The notes under the pieces were generated by a model. It worked only from the letters and a program-made list of their open reading frames with translations, was not told where the DNA came from and did no database searches. 47,806 nt of DNA, from positions 1 to 47,806 of the forward strand of contig NZ_MAGP01000131.1 in assembly GCF_002926165.1 (NCBI RefSeq), read 5' to 3'. Position 1 is the first letter of the stretch, and every line of letters begins with the position of its first letter. The translations under genes and the position numbers were made by a program. Of this stretch, positions 1-8,363 are shown one piece after another. The DNA is from Micromonospora chalcea. GTDB taxonomy: Bacteria; Actinomycetota; Actinomycetes; Mycobacteriales; Micromonosporaceae.

Positions 1-33
1 GGCTGAGACGCGGCCGAGACGCGGCTGAGACGC
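1..33. repeat. 11-bp tandem repeat, three copies
   Basis: Three consecutive copies of an 11-mer (GGCTGAGACGC, with one C substitution in the middle copy) run from the left edge to just before the LacI-family stop codon. The array may continue outside the window. No function can be assigned. Confidence 0.7.
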
Positions 34-37
34 GGGG

Positions 38-1042
38 CTAGAGGGGGGCGGACTCTCGCAGGGCGAGGTGGTGAGGGGTCACCAGTTCGCGGGGTGGGGA
101 GTCGCGGTCGGGGCCGAGACGTCCGGCCAGGAGCTCGACCGCCAGGCGGGCGATGCGTTCCTTGTCGGGGGCGACTGTGGTCAGCGTCGGGATCGAGAAG
201 CGGCCGTCCTCGATGTCGTCGAAGCCGGCCACCGCGACGTCCTCGGGCACGCGCAGGCCCGCCTCGTGCAGGGCGCGCAGCGCGCCGAGCGCGAGCGTGT
301 CGTTGAAGCAGAAGACGGCGTCGGGGCGTACCCCGGTGGCGAGCAGGTGCCGCATGGCGGCGGCGCCGTCCGCGCGGTGCCAGGCCGGCGCGGGCGCCAC
401 CAGGCGGTCGTCGTACGCGATGCCGGCCCCGGCCAGCGCGGCGGTGTAGCCGGCCAGGCGGAGCCGGGCGCTGGCGCCCTCGGGGGTGCGCTGGGAGCCG
501 ATCGCGGCGATCCGGCGGCGGCCGAGCCCGATCAGGTGGGCGGTGATCTCCCGGGCGGCGGCCACGTTGTCGATCATGATGTGGTCGGCGGGGCCGTTGT
601 CGACCCGTTCGCCGAGCAGCACCACGGGCAGGCCGTGCAGGGCGGCGAGGTCGTCGGAGGTGAGCGCGAGCGGGCTCAGGATCAGGCCGTCGATCATGTG
701 GTCGCCGATGCCGCTGGCGGCCTTGCGCTCCTGCTCGGAGCCGCCGCCGGTCTGGTGGATGAGCACCGTCCAGTCGTGGTCGGCGGCGGCGGTGACGACG
801 TGCCGGGCCAGCTCGGCGAAGTAGGGGATGTCGAGCTCGGGCACGGCCAGGGCGATCACCCCGGTACGCCCTTTGCGCAGGTTGCGGGCCGACAGGTTGG
901 GCCGGTAGTTGAGCGCGGCGATGGCCTCCTCGACCCGGGCCCGGGTGTCGGCGCGTACGTGTTGGTAGCCGTTGACGACGTTGGAAACGGTCTTCACCGA
1001 CACTCCGGCCCGCTCCGCGACGTCCTTGAGCCTGTGCCGCAC
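38..1042 (-). CDS. LacI-family transcriptional regulator
   Basis: A 334-aa DNA-binding repressor that senses a small ligand, usually a sugar. Residues 4-24 form the LacI helix-turn-helix (LKDVAERAGVSVKTVSNVVNG), followed by the hinge region (NYRPNLSARNL). The rest is a periplasmic-binding-protein-like sensor ending in the family pattern DVAVAGFDDIEDGRFSIPTLTTV. The start is GTG 1042 because AGGAGG (1051-1056) lies 8 nt upstream; an open frame extends to 1087 but lacks such a site. It follows the amino acid permease gene on the same strand but is separated from it by a strong hairpin. A LacI-type palindrome in its own upstream region suggests autoregulation. Its effector and other targets cannot be read from this window, and no sugar operon is adjacent. 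Confidence 0.92.
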   Translation of the reverse strand: MRHRLKDVAERAGVSVKTVSNVVNGYQHVRADTRARVEEAIAALNYRPNLSARNLRKGRTGVIALAVPELDIPYFAELARHVVTAAADHDWTVLIHQTGGGSEQERKAASGIGDHMIDGLILSPLALTSDDLAALHGLPVVLLGERVDNGPADHIMIDNVAAAREITAHLIGLGRRRIAAIGSQRTPEGASARLRLAGYTAALAGAGIAYDDRLVAPAPAWHRADGAAAMRHLLATGVRPDAVFCFNDTLALGALRALHEAGLRVPEDVAVAGFDDIEDGRFSIPTLTTVAPDKERIARLAVELLAGRLGPDRDSPPRELVTPHHLALRESAPL

Positions 1043-1072
1043 TGAACTGTCCTCCTGGTGAACGCTGGCCGC

Positions 1073-1078
1073 ACTGTA
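1073..1078 (-). promoter_or_regulatory. possible -10 box of the lacI-family gene
   Basis: TACAGT on the minus strand fits a sigma-70-like -10 about 30 nt before GTG 1042. No good -35 is visible at the usual distance. Confidence 0.35.
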
Positions 1079-1118
1079 CCGCCTCACGACGACGTGACGA
1101 CCTCTTCACACGGAGAGT

Positions 1119-1130
1119 TACAACGTTGCA
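1119..1130. promoter_or_regulatory. LacI-type operator palindrome
   Basis: TACAACGTTGCA is a 12-bp palindrome with one mismatched pair centred on AACGTT, the typical core of LacI/GalR-family operators. It lies about 77 bp upstream of the regulator's GTG start, so autoregulation is the simplest reading. Confidence 0.55.
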
Positions 1131-1150
1131 GAAATACACGGTCGATCAGG

Positions 1151-1188
1151 GCGGAGCCCTCCCGACCCGCGCGTCGAGAGGGCTCCGC
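1151..1188 (-). terminator. hairpin terminator of the permease gene
   Basis: A perfect 11-bp stem (GCGGAGCCCTC at 1151-1161 with GAGGGCTCCGC at 1178-1188) and a 16-nt loop lie 10 bp after the permease stop codon. There is no U tract, which is common for actinomycete terminators. Confidence 0.75.
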
Positions 1189-1198
1189 GGTGCCCGCC

Positions 1199-2692
1199 TC
1201 AGGGGGTGGGGGCGGGCTCGGGGGTGTCCGAGTGCTCGCGCCGGGCGAGCCGGTTCTTGCGGTGGCCGTAGCCGAAGTAGATGACCGCGCCGAGCAGCAT
1301 CCAGGCGAGGAACCGCAGCCAGGTCTCCACCGACAGGTTCAGGCTCAGGTAGAGGCACGCCACCGCCGTGACGATCGGCAGCACCGGCGAGAACGGCACC
1401 TTGAACGGCCGCTCCAGGTCGGGGCGGCGCTTGCGCAGGATCGGCACCGCGATCGCGACGAGCGTGAACGCGCAGAGCGCGCCGATGCTGACCAGGTCGG
1501 CCAGCGCCGACAACGGCAGGAAACCGGCGAGCAGCGCCACCGCGACGGTCATGATGCCGGCGATCCGGTACGGCGTGCCCCAGCGCGGGTGCACCTTGGC
1601 GATGGCGGGCGGGATGAGCCCGTCCCGGGCGATGGCGAAGCCGATCCGGCCCATTGCGACCAGGTCCACCAGGATCACGCTGGTGAGCCCGGCGACGGCG
1701 GCGATGGAGACGAGCACCGCGGCCCAGCCGGCGCCGACCGCCCGGAACGCGGACGCGATCGGCGCGCCCTCGTCGATCTCGGTGTACTTGACCATGCCGA
1801 CCACGACCAGCGAGACGCCGATGTAGAGCACCGTGGAGATGAGCAGCGTGCCGAGCAGACCCAGCGGCAGGTCCCGCTTGGGCTTGCGGGTCTCCTCACC
1901 CAGGTTCGCCACGGCCTCGAACCCGGTGTACGCGAAGAACACCACCGCGGCGGCGGTGAGCACCCCGACGAAACCGAAGACGGAGGGCTCCAGCCCGAAG
2001 ATGACCTGGGTGACCGGTTGCTTGATGCCGTCGTCTCCGGCGCCGGCCGGCTCGGCGGCCGGGATGAACGGGCTGAGGTTGGCCGCCTTGACGAAGAACA
2101 GCCCGGCGATGATCACGAAGGCGCAGATCGCCACCTTGACCAGCACCAGCAGGTTGGTGACCCGGGCGGACTCCCGGATGCCGACGATGGCGACCACGCC
2201 GAGCACCAGCACGATGCCGATCGCGCCGAGGTTGACGACGCTGCCCTCCTCGGCGAACCAGGCGCTGGGCAGGCCGAACAGGTCGGCGAGGTAGCCGGAC
2301 CAGCCGCGGGCCACCACCGCCGCGCCGAGCGCGAACTCCAGCAGCAGGTCCCAGCCGATGATCCAGGCGACGATCTCGCCCATCGTCGCGTACGCGTAGG
2401 TGTAGGCGCTGCCGGCGGTCGGCACGCTGCTGGCCAGTTCGGCGTAGCAGAGCGCGGCGAGCAGCGCGACCAGGCCGGCGATGCCGAACGAGATCACCAC
2501 GCCCGGCCCGGCGCTGTTGCGCGCCTCGACACCGGTGAGCGTGAAGATGCCGGTGCCGATCACGATGCCGATGCCGAAGCCCATCAGGTCGACCGCGCCG
2601 AGCCGGCGCCGCAGTCCCGGCTTGCCGTCCTCGCCGTCGGCGTCGCCCTGGGCGAGCACGTCCCCGATCGGCTTGGTTCGCAGGACCGACAT
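1199..2692 (-). CDS. APC-superfamily amino acid permease
   Basis: A 497-aa integral membrane transporter of the cationic amino acid transporter (CAT) type in the APC superfamily. It imports or exchanges amino acids across the cytoplasmic membrane. About a dozen hydrophobic segments are visible from residue 36 to the C-terminus. The glycine-rich first helix (GFGIGIVIGTGIFTLTG) and the following segment (LCYAELASSVPTAGSAYTYAY) are hallmark APC motifs for substrate binding. The start is ATG 2692, preceded by GGAGGTGATCAG, an excellent ribosome binding site. Length is normal for the family. The gene is probably monocistronic, ending at a strong hairpin before the lacI-family gene. The exact substrate cannot be deduced. 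Confidence 0.93.
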   Translation of the reverse strand: MSVLRTKPIGDVLAQGDADGEDGKPGLRRRLGAVDLMGFGIGIVIGTGIFTLTGVEARNSAGPGVVISFGIAGLVALLAALCYAELASSVPTAGSAYTYAYATMGEIVAWIIGWDLLLEFALGAAVVARGWSGYLADLFGLPSAWFAEEGSVVNLGAIGIVLVLGVVAIVGIRESARVTNLLVLVKVAICAFVIIAGLFFVKAANLSPFIPAAEPAGAGDDGIKQPVTQVIFGLEPSVFGFVGVLTAAAVVFFAYTGFEAVANLGEETRKPKRDLPLGLLGTLLISTVLYIGVSLVVVGMVKYTEIDEGAPIASAFRAVGAGWAAVLVSIAAVAGLTSVILVDLVAMGRIGFAIARDGLIPPAIAKVHPRWGTPYRIAGIMTVAVALLAGFLPLSALADLVSIGALCAFTLVAIAVPILRKRRPDLERPFKVPFSPVLPIVTAVACLYLSLNLSVETWLRFLAWMLLGAVIYFGYGHRKNRLARREHSDTPEPAPTP

Positions 2693-2716
2693 CTGATCAC
2701 CTCCCCCGCCGTGTGG

Positions 2717-2731
2717 CCGCCACGGTGGCGG
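2717..2731. repeat. inverted repeat in the permease leader
   Basis: CCGCCACGGTGGCGG is a perfect 7+1+7 palindrome 25-39 bp upstream of the permease ATG. It could be an operator or an mRNA hairpin near the ribosome binding site. There is no direct evidence for either. Confidence 0.35.
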
Positions 2732-2870
2732 TCTGTGACCGGGCTAGCTACCCAGCCGTTTTCCGCTCCAATCCCGCACGGCAGGTATCGGAATCGTCAC
2801 GATCCGGCCGAGGTCGGACGGCGCGGGACATCGATCACCGGTCAAGGTCTTGCGCCGGGCACGGATAGAT

Positions 2871-2879
2871 GAAAGTTTC
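2871..2879. promoter_or_regulatory. GAAAGTTTC palindrome upstream of the GHL10 gene
   Basis: GAAAGTTTC (reverse complement GAAACTTTC) is a perfect 4+1+4 palindrome 88-96 bp before the GHL10 ATG. It matches the core of the CGAAACTTTCG-type element known upstream of Streptomyces xylanase genes. An operator role here is inferred. Confidence 0.4.
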
Positions 2880-2966
2880 CTACCGGAGGCGTGGGCAGTG
2901 CGGCGAATCTTGCCGCTACCCCGCCCGCCGATCGTCCCCCCGGACCCGACGAAGGGACCGCACCGC

Positions 2967-4631
2967 ATGAAGGCAACTCGGCTCGGAGCCGCCGCGCTGG
3001 CCGCGGCGTTGCTCAGCGCGCTGGTCGCCGGCACGCCGGCGCAGGCCGCACCCGACGACACCAGCACCGCCACTTCCCCCTCCACCGACTGCGTCACCGA
3101 CCCGGCCACCCCCAAGCGCCAGTTCCGGGCCATGTGGATCGCCTCGGTGACGAACATCGACTGGCCCACAAAGGACTCCTGGACCGCGCCGGACCAGGTG
3201 GCCAAGCAGAAGGCCGAATACCTGGCCTGGCTCGACCTGGCCCAGAAGCTCAACCACAACGCCGTGGTGGTCCAGGTCCGCCCGACCGCCGACGCGTTCT
3301 GGCCCTCGCCGTACGAGCCGTGGTCGGAGTACCTGACCGGAGTACGCGGCAAGAGCCCCGGCTGGGACCCGCTGGCCTTCCTGGTCGACGAGTCGCACAA
3401 GCGGAACCTGGAGTTCCACGCCTGGTTCAACCCGTACCGCGTCTCCATGCCCGCGCCCGGCGGCGCCGGCGCCGACCTGTCGCAACTGGCCCCGGACAGC
3501 CCGGCCCGCCAGCACCCCGACTGGGTCTTCGCCTACCCGCCCGCCGGCGTCGCCGGCAGCCGGCTCTACTACAACCCCGGCGTCCCCGAGGTCCGCGAGT
3601 TCGTCCAGACCGCGATGATGGACGCGGTCAAGCGGTACGACATCGACGGCGTGCACTTCGACGACTACTTCTACCCGTATCCGAGCGGCACCCACCAGGT
3701 GCCCGACGACGCCACGTTCGCGGCGTACAACAGGGGCTTCACGGACAAGGCCGACTGGCGGCGGGACAACATCAACCTGCTGATCCAGGAGATGAACGCC
3801 AAGATCAAGGCGGTCAAGCCGTGGGTGAAGTTCGGCGTCAGCCCGTTCGGCATCTGGCGCAACGCGTCGGCCGACCCGAACGGCTCGGACACCACCGGCT
3901 CGCAGTCGTACGACATCATCTCCGCCGACTCCCGCAAGTGGGTGAAGGAGGAGTGGATCGACTACATCGTGCCGCAGCTCTACTGGTACATCGGCCAGTA
4001 CCCGGCCGCCGACTACGCCCGGCTCGTGCCGTGGTGGGCCGAGCAGGTGCGCGGCACGCGGGTGCAGCTCTACATCGGCCAGGCCGACTACAAGAGCGGT
4101 GACCCGGCGTACGGGTCGTTCTGGATGAACCCGCAGGAGCTGTCGAACCACCTGACGCTCAACCGGTCGTACCCGGAGGTGCTCGGCAACGTGCACTTCT
4201 CCGCGGTGCAGGTACGGGCGAACCGGCTCGGCGCCACCGACATCTACGCCGCCGAGCACTACTCCCGCCCCGCGCTGGTGCCCACCATGACGCACCTGCC
4301 GCGCAAGCCGCTGCTGTTCCCGGTGGTCACCAAGGCCCAACGGGAGGCGGACGGGGTACGCCTGAGCTGGCGTCAGCCGGCCGGCGGCAAGGGCCCGCTC
4401 GGCACCGCCGCGTCGTACGCGATCTACCGGTTCGACGGGCACGGCCTGGCCGGGCGCTGCGACTTCGCCGACGCCTCGCACCTGGTCGGCACCGTGCGGG
4501 CCACCGACGGCGCCGTGCAGTCCTGGGTGGACACCACGGCGGCCGACGGCACCCGGTACACCTACTACGTGACCGCGCTGGACCGGCTGGCGAACGAGAG
4601 CCCGGCGAGCCCGCCGCGCTTCGTCCGCTGA
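2967..4631 (+). CDS. secreted glycosyl-hydrolase-like (GHL10/DUF187) protein
   Basis: A 554-aa secreted protein. Residues 1-27 are a Sec signal peptide (MKATRL start, hydrophobic Ala/Leu core, cleavage after AQA). Residues of about 45-370 match the GHL10 family (DUF187, YngK-like), a TIM-barrel related to glycoside hydrolases. Visible family features are RAMWIASVTNIDWP, VVVQVRPTADAFW, FHAWFNPYR, DGVHFDDYFYPY and IDYIVPQLYWYIG; the acidic HFDDYFYP stretch probably holds catalytic carboxylates. The C-terminal 100 or so residues (LSWRQPAGGKGPLGTAASYAIYRF) resemble a fibronectin type III fold. ATG 2967 is chosen because it begins the signal peptide and follows GAAGGGA; an open frame extends upstream to 2850. 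The substrate, probably a cell wall or environmental glycan, is unknown. Confidence 0.9.
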   Translation: MKATRLGAAALAAALLSALVAGTPAQAAPDDTSTATSPSTDCVTDPATPKRQFRAMWIASVTNIDWPTKDSWTAPDQVAKQKAEYLAWLDLAQKLNHNAVVVQVRPTADAFWPSPYEPWSEYLTGVRGKSPGWDPLAFLVDESHKRNLEFHAWFNPYRVSMPAPGGAGADLSQLAPDSPARQHPDWVFAYPPAGVAGSRLYYNPGVPEVREFVQTAMMDAVKRYDIDGVHFDDYFYPYPSGTHQVPDDATFAAYNRGFTDKADWRRDNINLLIQEMNAKIKAVKPWVKFGVSPFGIWRNASADPNGSDTTGSQSYDIISADSRKWVKEEWIDYIVPQLYWYIGQYPAADYARLVPWWAEQVRGTRVQLYIGQADYKSGDPAYGSFWMNPQELSNHLTLNRSYPEVLGNVHFSAVQVRANRLGATDIYAAEHYSRPALVPTMTHLPRKPLLFPVVTKAQREADGVRLSWRQPAGGKGPLGTAASYAIYRFDGHGLAGRCDFADASHLVGTVRATDGAVQSWVDTTAADGTRYTYYVTALDRLANESPASPPRFVR

Positions 4632-4638
4632 TTCACCC

Positions 4639-4678
4639 CGAATGCCCCCGGGCCGCCTCGCCGGTCCGGGGGCATTCG
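4639..4678. terminator. hairpin terminator after the GHL10 gene
   Basis: A perfect 13-bp stem (CGAATGCCCCCGG at 4639-4651 with its complement at 4666-4678) and a 14-nt loop begin 7 bp after the stop codon. Confidence 0.85.
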
Positions 4679-4739
4679 TCTGTTCAGGCGGATGTCAGCG
4701 AGCCGTTCCCCGGGGCATCGCCCCAGCTCACCCCTTTGA

Positions 4740-4753
4740 TCGACACTTGTCGA
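4740..4753. promoter_or_regulatory. palindrome upstream of the phospholipase gene
   Basis: TCGACACTTGTCGA is a perfect 6+2+6 inverted repeat 39-52 bp before the phospholipase start codon. This is a typical operator position for a dimeric regulator. Which regulator is unknown. Confidence 0.35.
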
Positions 4754-4791
4754 CACCCGGAGATCCCGGCCACCACCACGCGGAGGTTCCC

Positions 4792-5334
4792 GTGTCCCGT
4801 CGCCTCGCCACCACCCTCGCCGCCGGCGCACTCGCCCTGCTCACCCTGCTCGGTCTGGCCACACCGGCCGCCGCCGCGGTGAGCACCCAGCAGAAGCTGT
4901 CCGTCCTGACGAGCTGGACGCAGACCAGCGCGTCCAGCTACAACGCCTGGAACAGCGCCCGGCAGAACCGGTCCCCCTGGACCGAGTACGGCTTCGACTG
5001 GTCCACCGACTACTGCTCGTCCAGCCCGGACAACCCGATCGGCTTCAACTTCAAGCTCTCCTGCTACCGGCACGACTTCGGCTACCGCAACCACAAGGCG
5101 ATGGGCGTCTTCTCCGCCAACAAGGCCCGCCTGGACAACGCCTTCTACGCCGACCTGAAGCGGGTCTGCGCCACGTACAACACGGTGGTCCGGCCCGCCT
5201 GCTACAGCCTCGCCTGGACGTACTACCAGGCGGTGAGCGTCTTCGGTTCGGTCGCCGCCGTGTCCCCGGCCGACCTCGACCGCGCCGCCCGGATGAAGGC
5301 CGACGCCGAACGCCACGCCGCCGCCCGCGCCTGA
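4792..5334 (+). CDS. secreted phospholipase A2 family protein
   Basis: A 180-aa secreted enzyme of the prokaryotic phospholipase A2 family (Streptomyces violaceoruber type). It is expected to hydrolyse the sn-2 ester of phospholipids outside the cell with calcium. The first 28 or so residues are a signal peptide (VSRRLATTLAAGALALLTLL then ATPAAAA). The active site is clear: CYRHDFGYRN holds the His-Asp pair. Four cysteines (DYCSS, LSCYRHD, RVCATYN, PACYS) could form two disulfides, as in the family. GTG 4792 is chosen because GGAGG (4782-4786) lies 5 nt upstream and it starts the signal peptide; the upstream open frame has no such site. It is flanked by two terminators, so it is probably a single-gene unit. 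Confidence 0.92.
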   Translation: MSRRLATTLAAGALALLTLLGLATPAAAAVSTQQKLSVLTSWTQTSASSYNAWNSARQNRSPWTEYGFDWSTDYCSSSPDNPIGFNFKLSCYRHDFGYRNHKAMGVFSANKARLDNAFYADLKRVCATYNTVVRPACYSLAWTYYQAVSVFGSVAAVSPADLDRAARMKADAERHAAARA

Positions 5335-5342
5335 CGCACCAC

Positions 5343-5374
5343 GCGGGGAGTCCGTCGCACGGCGGGCTCCCCGC
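5343..5374. terminator. hairpin between convergent phospholipase and cyclase genes
   Basis: An 8-bp stem (GCGGGGAG at 5343-5350 with CTCCCCGC at 5367-5374), extendable inside by CCG/CGG, lies between two convergent genes and could stop transcription from both sides. Confidence 0.65.
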
Positions 5375-5394
5375 CGCGCCCGGGCTCGCCCGCC

Positions 5395-8208
5395 TCAGCC
5401 CGCCGTGCTGCGCGGCTGGAACGCCGGCCAGGAGCCCTGCGCGGGAACGCCGAACCGGGGCGAGTCGGCGGCCAGGTCCGGGTGCTCGACGTGCAGCGCC
5501 AGCGCCGCCACCTCGTCCAGCCGCAGCCCCGCCCCGGCGCCGTAGGCGGCGTCGAACGCCTCGTCGCCGAGCACCCGGCGCAGCTCCGCCTGCCGGGCCG
5601 CCCAGTACGGGCCGTATATCCCCGGCGTGGCCCGCAGGTTCGACCGGGTGGCCTGCGCCGCGCCGAACAGCCGGGCCGCGGAGAGCGCGTCCCCGGCCAG
5701 CGCGCAGCGCACCGCTATCGCGTTGATCGTGTCGCAGGCCCGGCCCAGGTAGCCGTGGCTCATCCGCGACCGCAACGCCACCAGCAGGTGCTCGTGCGCC
5801 GCCACCAGGTCACCCCGGGCCAGCGCCACCATCCCGAGCAGCATGTCCACCGAACGGCCGCCCCGCTCCGCCGGCCGCGACGCCTCGACCGGGCGGGCCG
5901 CGGCGAGCACCTCGGCGGCCTCGTCCAGCGCGCCCCGGCGCCAGAGCAGCTCGGCCAGGTTGTAGACGGCGAGCAGCGCGTCCCCGACCACGTCCTGCGC
6001 GTACGCCCAGTCGATCACCTCGCGGCAGACCCGCTCCGCCTCGGCGAACTGGCCCATGTCGACGAGCGGCGCGGCGCGCCCGGCCAGCACCCGGGCCAGC
6101 AGCCCCCGGTCACCGGACTGCCGGGCGGCCGCCTCGGCCCGCTGCGAGTACCGCAGCTCCTCGCCGAACTCGCCGTCCGCGCCCGCGTGCAGCGAATGCA
6201 TGTGGTACGCGGCGGCCAGCTCGGCCTCCGGCATCACCTCGCCGGTCTCGGCGAGCCGGCCGTAGAGCCGGAACAGCCAGAGCCGCCCCTCCCGGGCCAG
6301 CCCGCGTTCCCGCCACCACTGGTCCAGGTCGCCGGCCAGGCGCAGCCCCGCCCGGGCGCTACCGCCGGTCGCGCACCAGCGCAGCGCGGCCCGCAACTCA
6401 CCGGCCAGCGGATCCAGCGCGTACAGGGAGAGCGTCACCGGACGGCCGTCCGGCCCGAGGCACGCCCGGTCCAGCGCGTGCCGGCACCAGTCCACGTGCC
6501 GGTCCCGGGCGCTCTGCTCCTCGCCCGCCTCGACCAGCCGCCGGGCCGCGTACGCCCGGATCGGGTCGAGCATCCGGTACGTGCTGCCCGAGGCGTGCGG
6601 CTCGGCCAGCACCATCGACTTGTCCACGAGAACCGAGAGCGGGTCGAGCGGGTCCTCGCCGAGCAGCCACTGCACGGTGGGCAGGTCCACCGGTCCGGCG
6701 AACACCGCCATCCAGCGCAGCAGCCGGGCCGAACGCGCGCCGAGCGTCCGGTACGACCAGGTGACGGTCGCCTGGATGGTCAGGTGCCGCTCACTGGCCG
6801 AGCGCTGCACCGCGCGGGTCGCCGGCGTGGGCGGTGCGGCGCCGGTCGCCGCGGCCACCAGGTCCACGGTGTCCTGCTGGTTGCCGCTCCAGCCCGCCTC
6901 CACCGGCGGCGGCTCCGCCGTCTCCCGTCCCGCGTCGAGCGTGCCCAGCATGTCGTCCAGCCGCTCCGCCAGCTGCCCGGCGGAGAGCACCCGCAGCCGG
7001 GCGGCGGCCAGCTCTATGGCCAGCGGCAGCCCGTCCAGGCGGCGGACCACCCGGTGCAGGTCGGCCTGCTCGGCCGCCTCCGGCGCCCGCCCGCCCCGGG
7101 CCACCGCCGTGCGGTCCAGCAGCAACGCCACCGCGTCACTGCCACCGTCGGGCCCCTCGTCCACCGACAGCGGCGGGATCCGCCACACCACCTCACCGGG
7201 TACGCCGAACGACTCCCGGCTGGTCGCCAGCACCCGTACGCCCCGGCCACCGGCCAGCAGCCGGCTGATCACCTCGGCCGACGCCGCGGTCTGGGCGTCG
7301 CAGGTGTCCAGCAGCACGAGCATCCGGCGCGGCGCCGCGTACTCGACGAGGGTGTCGAGCATCGGCCGGCCGGGCTCCGGGCGGAGGCCGAGCACGGCGG
7401 CGATCTCGAACGCCACGAGCCCCGGGTCGGTCACCGCGGCGATGTCGACGAACCAGACCCCGTCCGGGTAGTCCTCCACGATCCCGGAGGCCAGCTCCAC
7501 GGCCAGCCGGGTCTTGCCGGCGCCGCCCGCGCCGAGCACCGTCACCAGGCGGTACGCCTCGACCAGCCGGCCCAGCTCGGCGCGCTCGGCCTGCCGGCCG
7601 ACGAACGAGGTGACCTGGGTGGGCAGGTTGTGAGCCGCCGCGTCGGCGGTACGCGGGCGCGGGAAACGCCGCTCCAGACCGGGCGCGACGAGCTGGAACA
7701 GCCGCTCCCGGTCGTCGAAGCCACGCAGCCGGTGCAGGCCGAGGTCCAGCAGGGAAACACCGTCCGGCAGCGGTTCGGCGTGCTTGGCGGTGGCGGCCGA
7801 GCAGAGCACCTGCCCGCCGTGCGCGGCGGCGGCCACCCGGGCGGCCCGGTGCACCTCGGGGCTGGCGTACTCGCCGTCGCGCGGCTCGGCGTAGCCGGTG
7901 TGCAGTCCCATCCGGACCCGGGGCGTGGCGTCCGGGTTGGGCCAGTCGTGACCGGCGAGCGCGCGCTGCGCGGTCAGGCAGGCGTGCACCGCGGCGGCGG
8001 CGTCCGGGAACGCGAGGAAGAACGAGTCGCCCTCGGTCAGCAGCTCGGCCCCGTCGGTGCCGGCGAGGGTGTCCCGCAGCAGCCGGCGATGCTCGTGCAG
8101 CACCGGCCGGTAGACCGGGCCCAGCATCCGGGCCAGCCGGGTCGAACCTTCGATGTCGGTGAACACGAAGGTCACCCACCCGCTCGGGAGGTGGTGTTCT
8201 GGCGACAT
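5395..8208 (-). CDS. class III nucleotide cyclase domain / NB-ARC-like ATPase / TPR protein
   Basis: A 937-aa cytoplasmic multidomain signalling protein. Residues 11-175 are a class III adenylate/guanylate cyclase domain; both expected metal-binding aspartates are present (D18 in FTDIEGST, D61 in TEGDSFFLAF). Residues of about 200-480 form an AfsR/NB-ARC-like AAA-type ATPase with Walker A GAGGAGKT (226-233), a Walker-B-like LVLLDTCD, and the conserved LDGLPLAIELAAARLR. The C-terminal half is helical and TPR-like, ending in YWAARQAELRRVLGDEAFDAAYGAG, common to this group. No BTAD or DNA-binding domain is visible, so it is not a SARP regulator. ATG 8208 is preceded by GGAGG at 8 nt. Such proteins are widespread in actinomycetes but poorly understood. 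Whether it makes cAMP is not shown. Confidence 0.88.
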   Translation of the reverse strand: MSPEHHLPSGWVTFVFTDIEGSTRLARMLGPVYRPVLHEHRRLLRDTLAGTDGAELLTEGDSFFLAFPDAAAAVHACLTAQRALAGHDWPNPDATPRVRMGLHTGYAEPRDGEYASPEVHRAARVAAAAHGGQVLCSAATAKHAEPLPDGVSLLDLGLHRLRGFDDRERLFQLVAPGLERRFPRPRTADAAAHNLPTQVTSFVGRQAERAELGRLVEAYRLVTVLGAGGAGKTRLAVELASGIVEDYPDGVWFVDIAAVTDPGLVAFEIAAVLGLRPEPGRPMLDTLVEYAAPRRMLVLLDTCDAQTAASAEVISRLLAGGRGVRVLATSRESFGVPGEVVWRIPPLSVDEGPDGGSDAVALLLDRTAVARGGRAPEAAEQADLHRVVRRLDGLPLAIELAAARLRVLSAGQLAERLDDMLGTLDAGRETAEPPPVEAGWSGNQQDTVDLVAAATGAAPPTPATRAVQRSASERHLTIQATVTWSYRTLGARSARLLRWMAVFAGPVDLPTVQWLLGEDPLDPLSVLVDKSMVLAEPHASGSTYRMLDPIRAYAARRLVEAGEEQSARDRHVDWCRHALDRACLGPDGRPVTLSLYALDPLAGELRAALRWCATGGSARAGLRLAGDLDQWWRERGLAREGRLWLFRLYGRLAETGEVMPEAELAAAYHMHSLHAGADGEFGEELRYSQRAEAAARQSGDRGLLARVLAGRAAPLVDMGQFAEAERVCREVIDWAYAQDVVGDALLAVYNLAELLWRRGALDEAAEVLAAARPVEASRPAERGGRSVDMLLGMVALARGDLVAAHEHLLVALRSRMSHGYLGRACDTINAIAVRCALAGDALSAARLFGAAQATRSNLRATPGIYGPYWAARQAELRRVLGDEAFDAAYGAGAGLRLDEVAALALHVEHPDLAADSPRFGVPAQGSWPAFQPRSTAG

Positions 8209-8363
8209 ACGTCGAACCTCCGCCCGCTGACGTCGGATCCATGCTGCCCTATGATCGCGCCGTCACGCATCGTGAGAACGGTTGGGCGGATTCCGACCCA
8301 AGGTGCCAAAAGATCACACGGGCGGCAAGAGCCGGTTCGACCCGCGGGACGAGCGGCGGAAAC

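Noticed and set aside
2916..4481. A 521-codon open frame opposite the GHL10 gene
   Set aside because: It is an antisense shadow of low complexity; the plus-strand protein has a signal peptide and GHL10 motifs.
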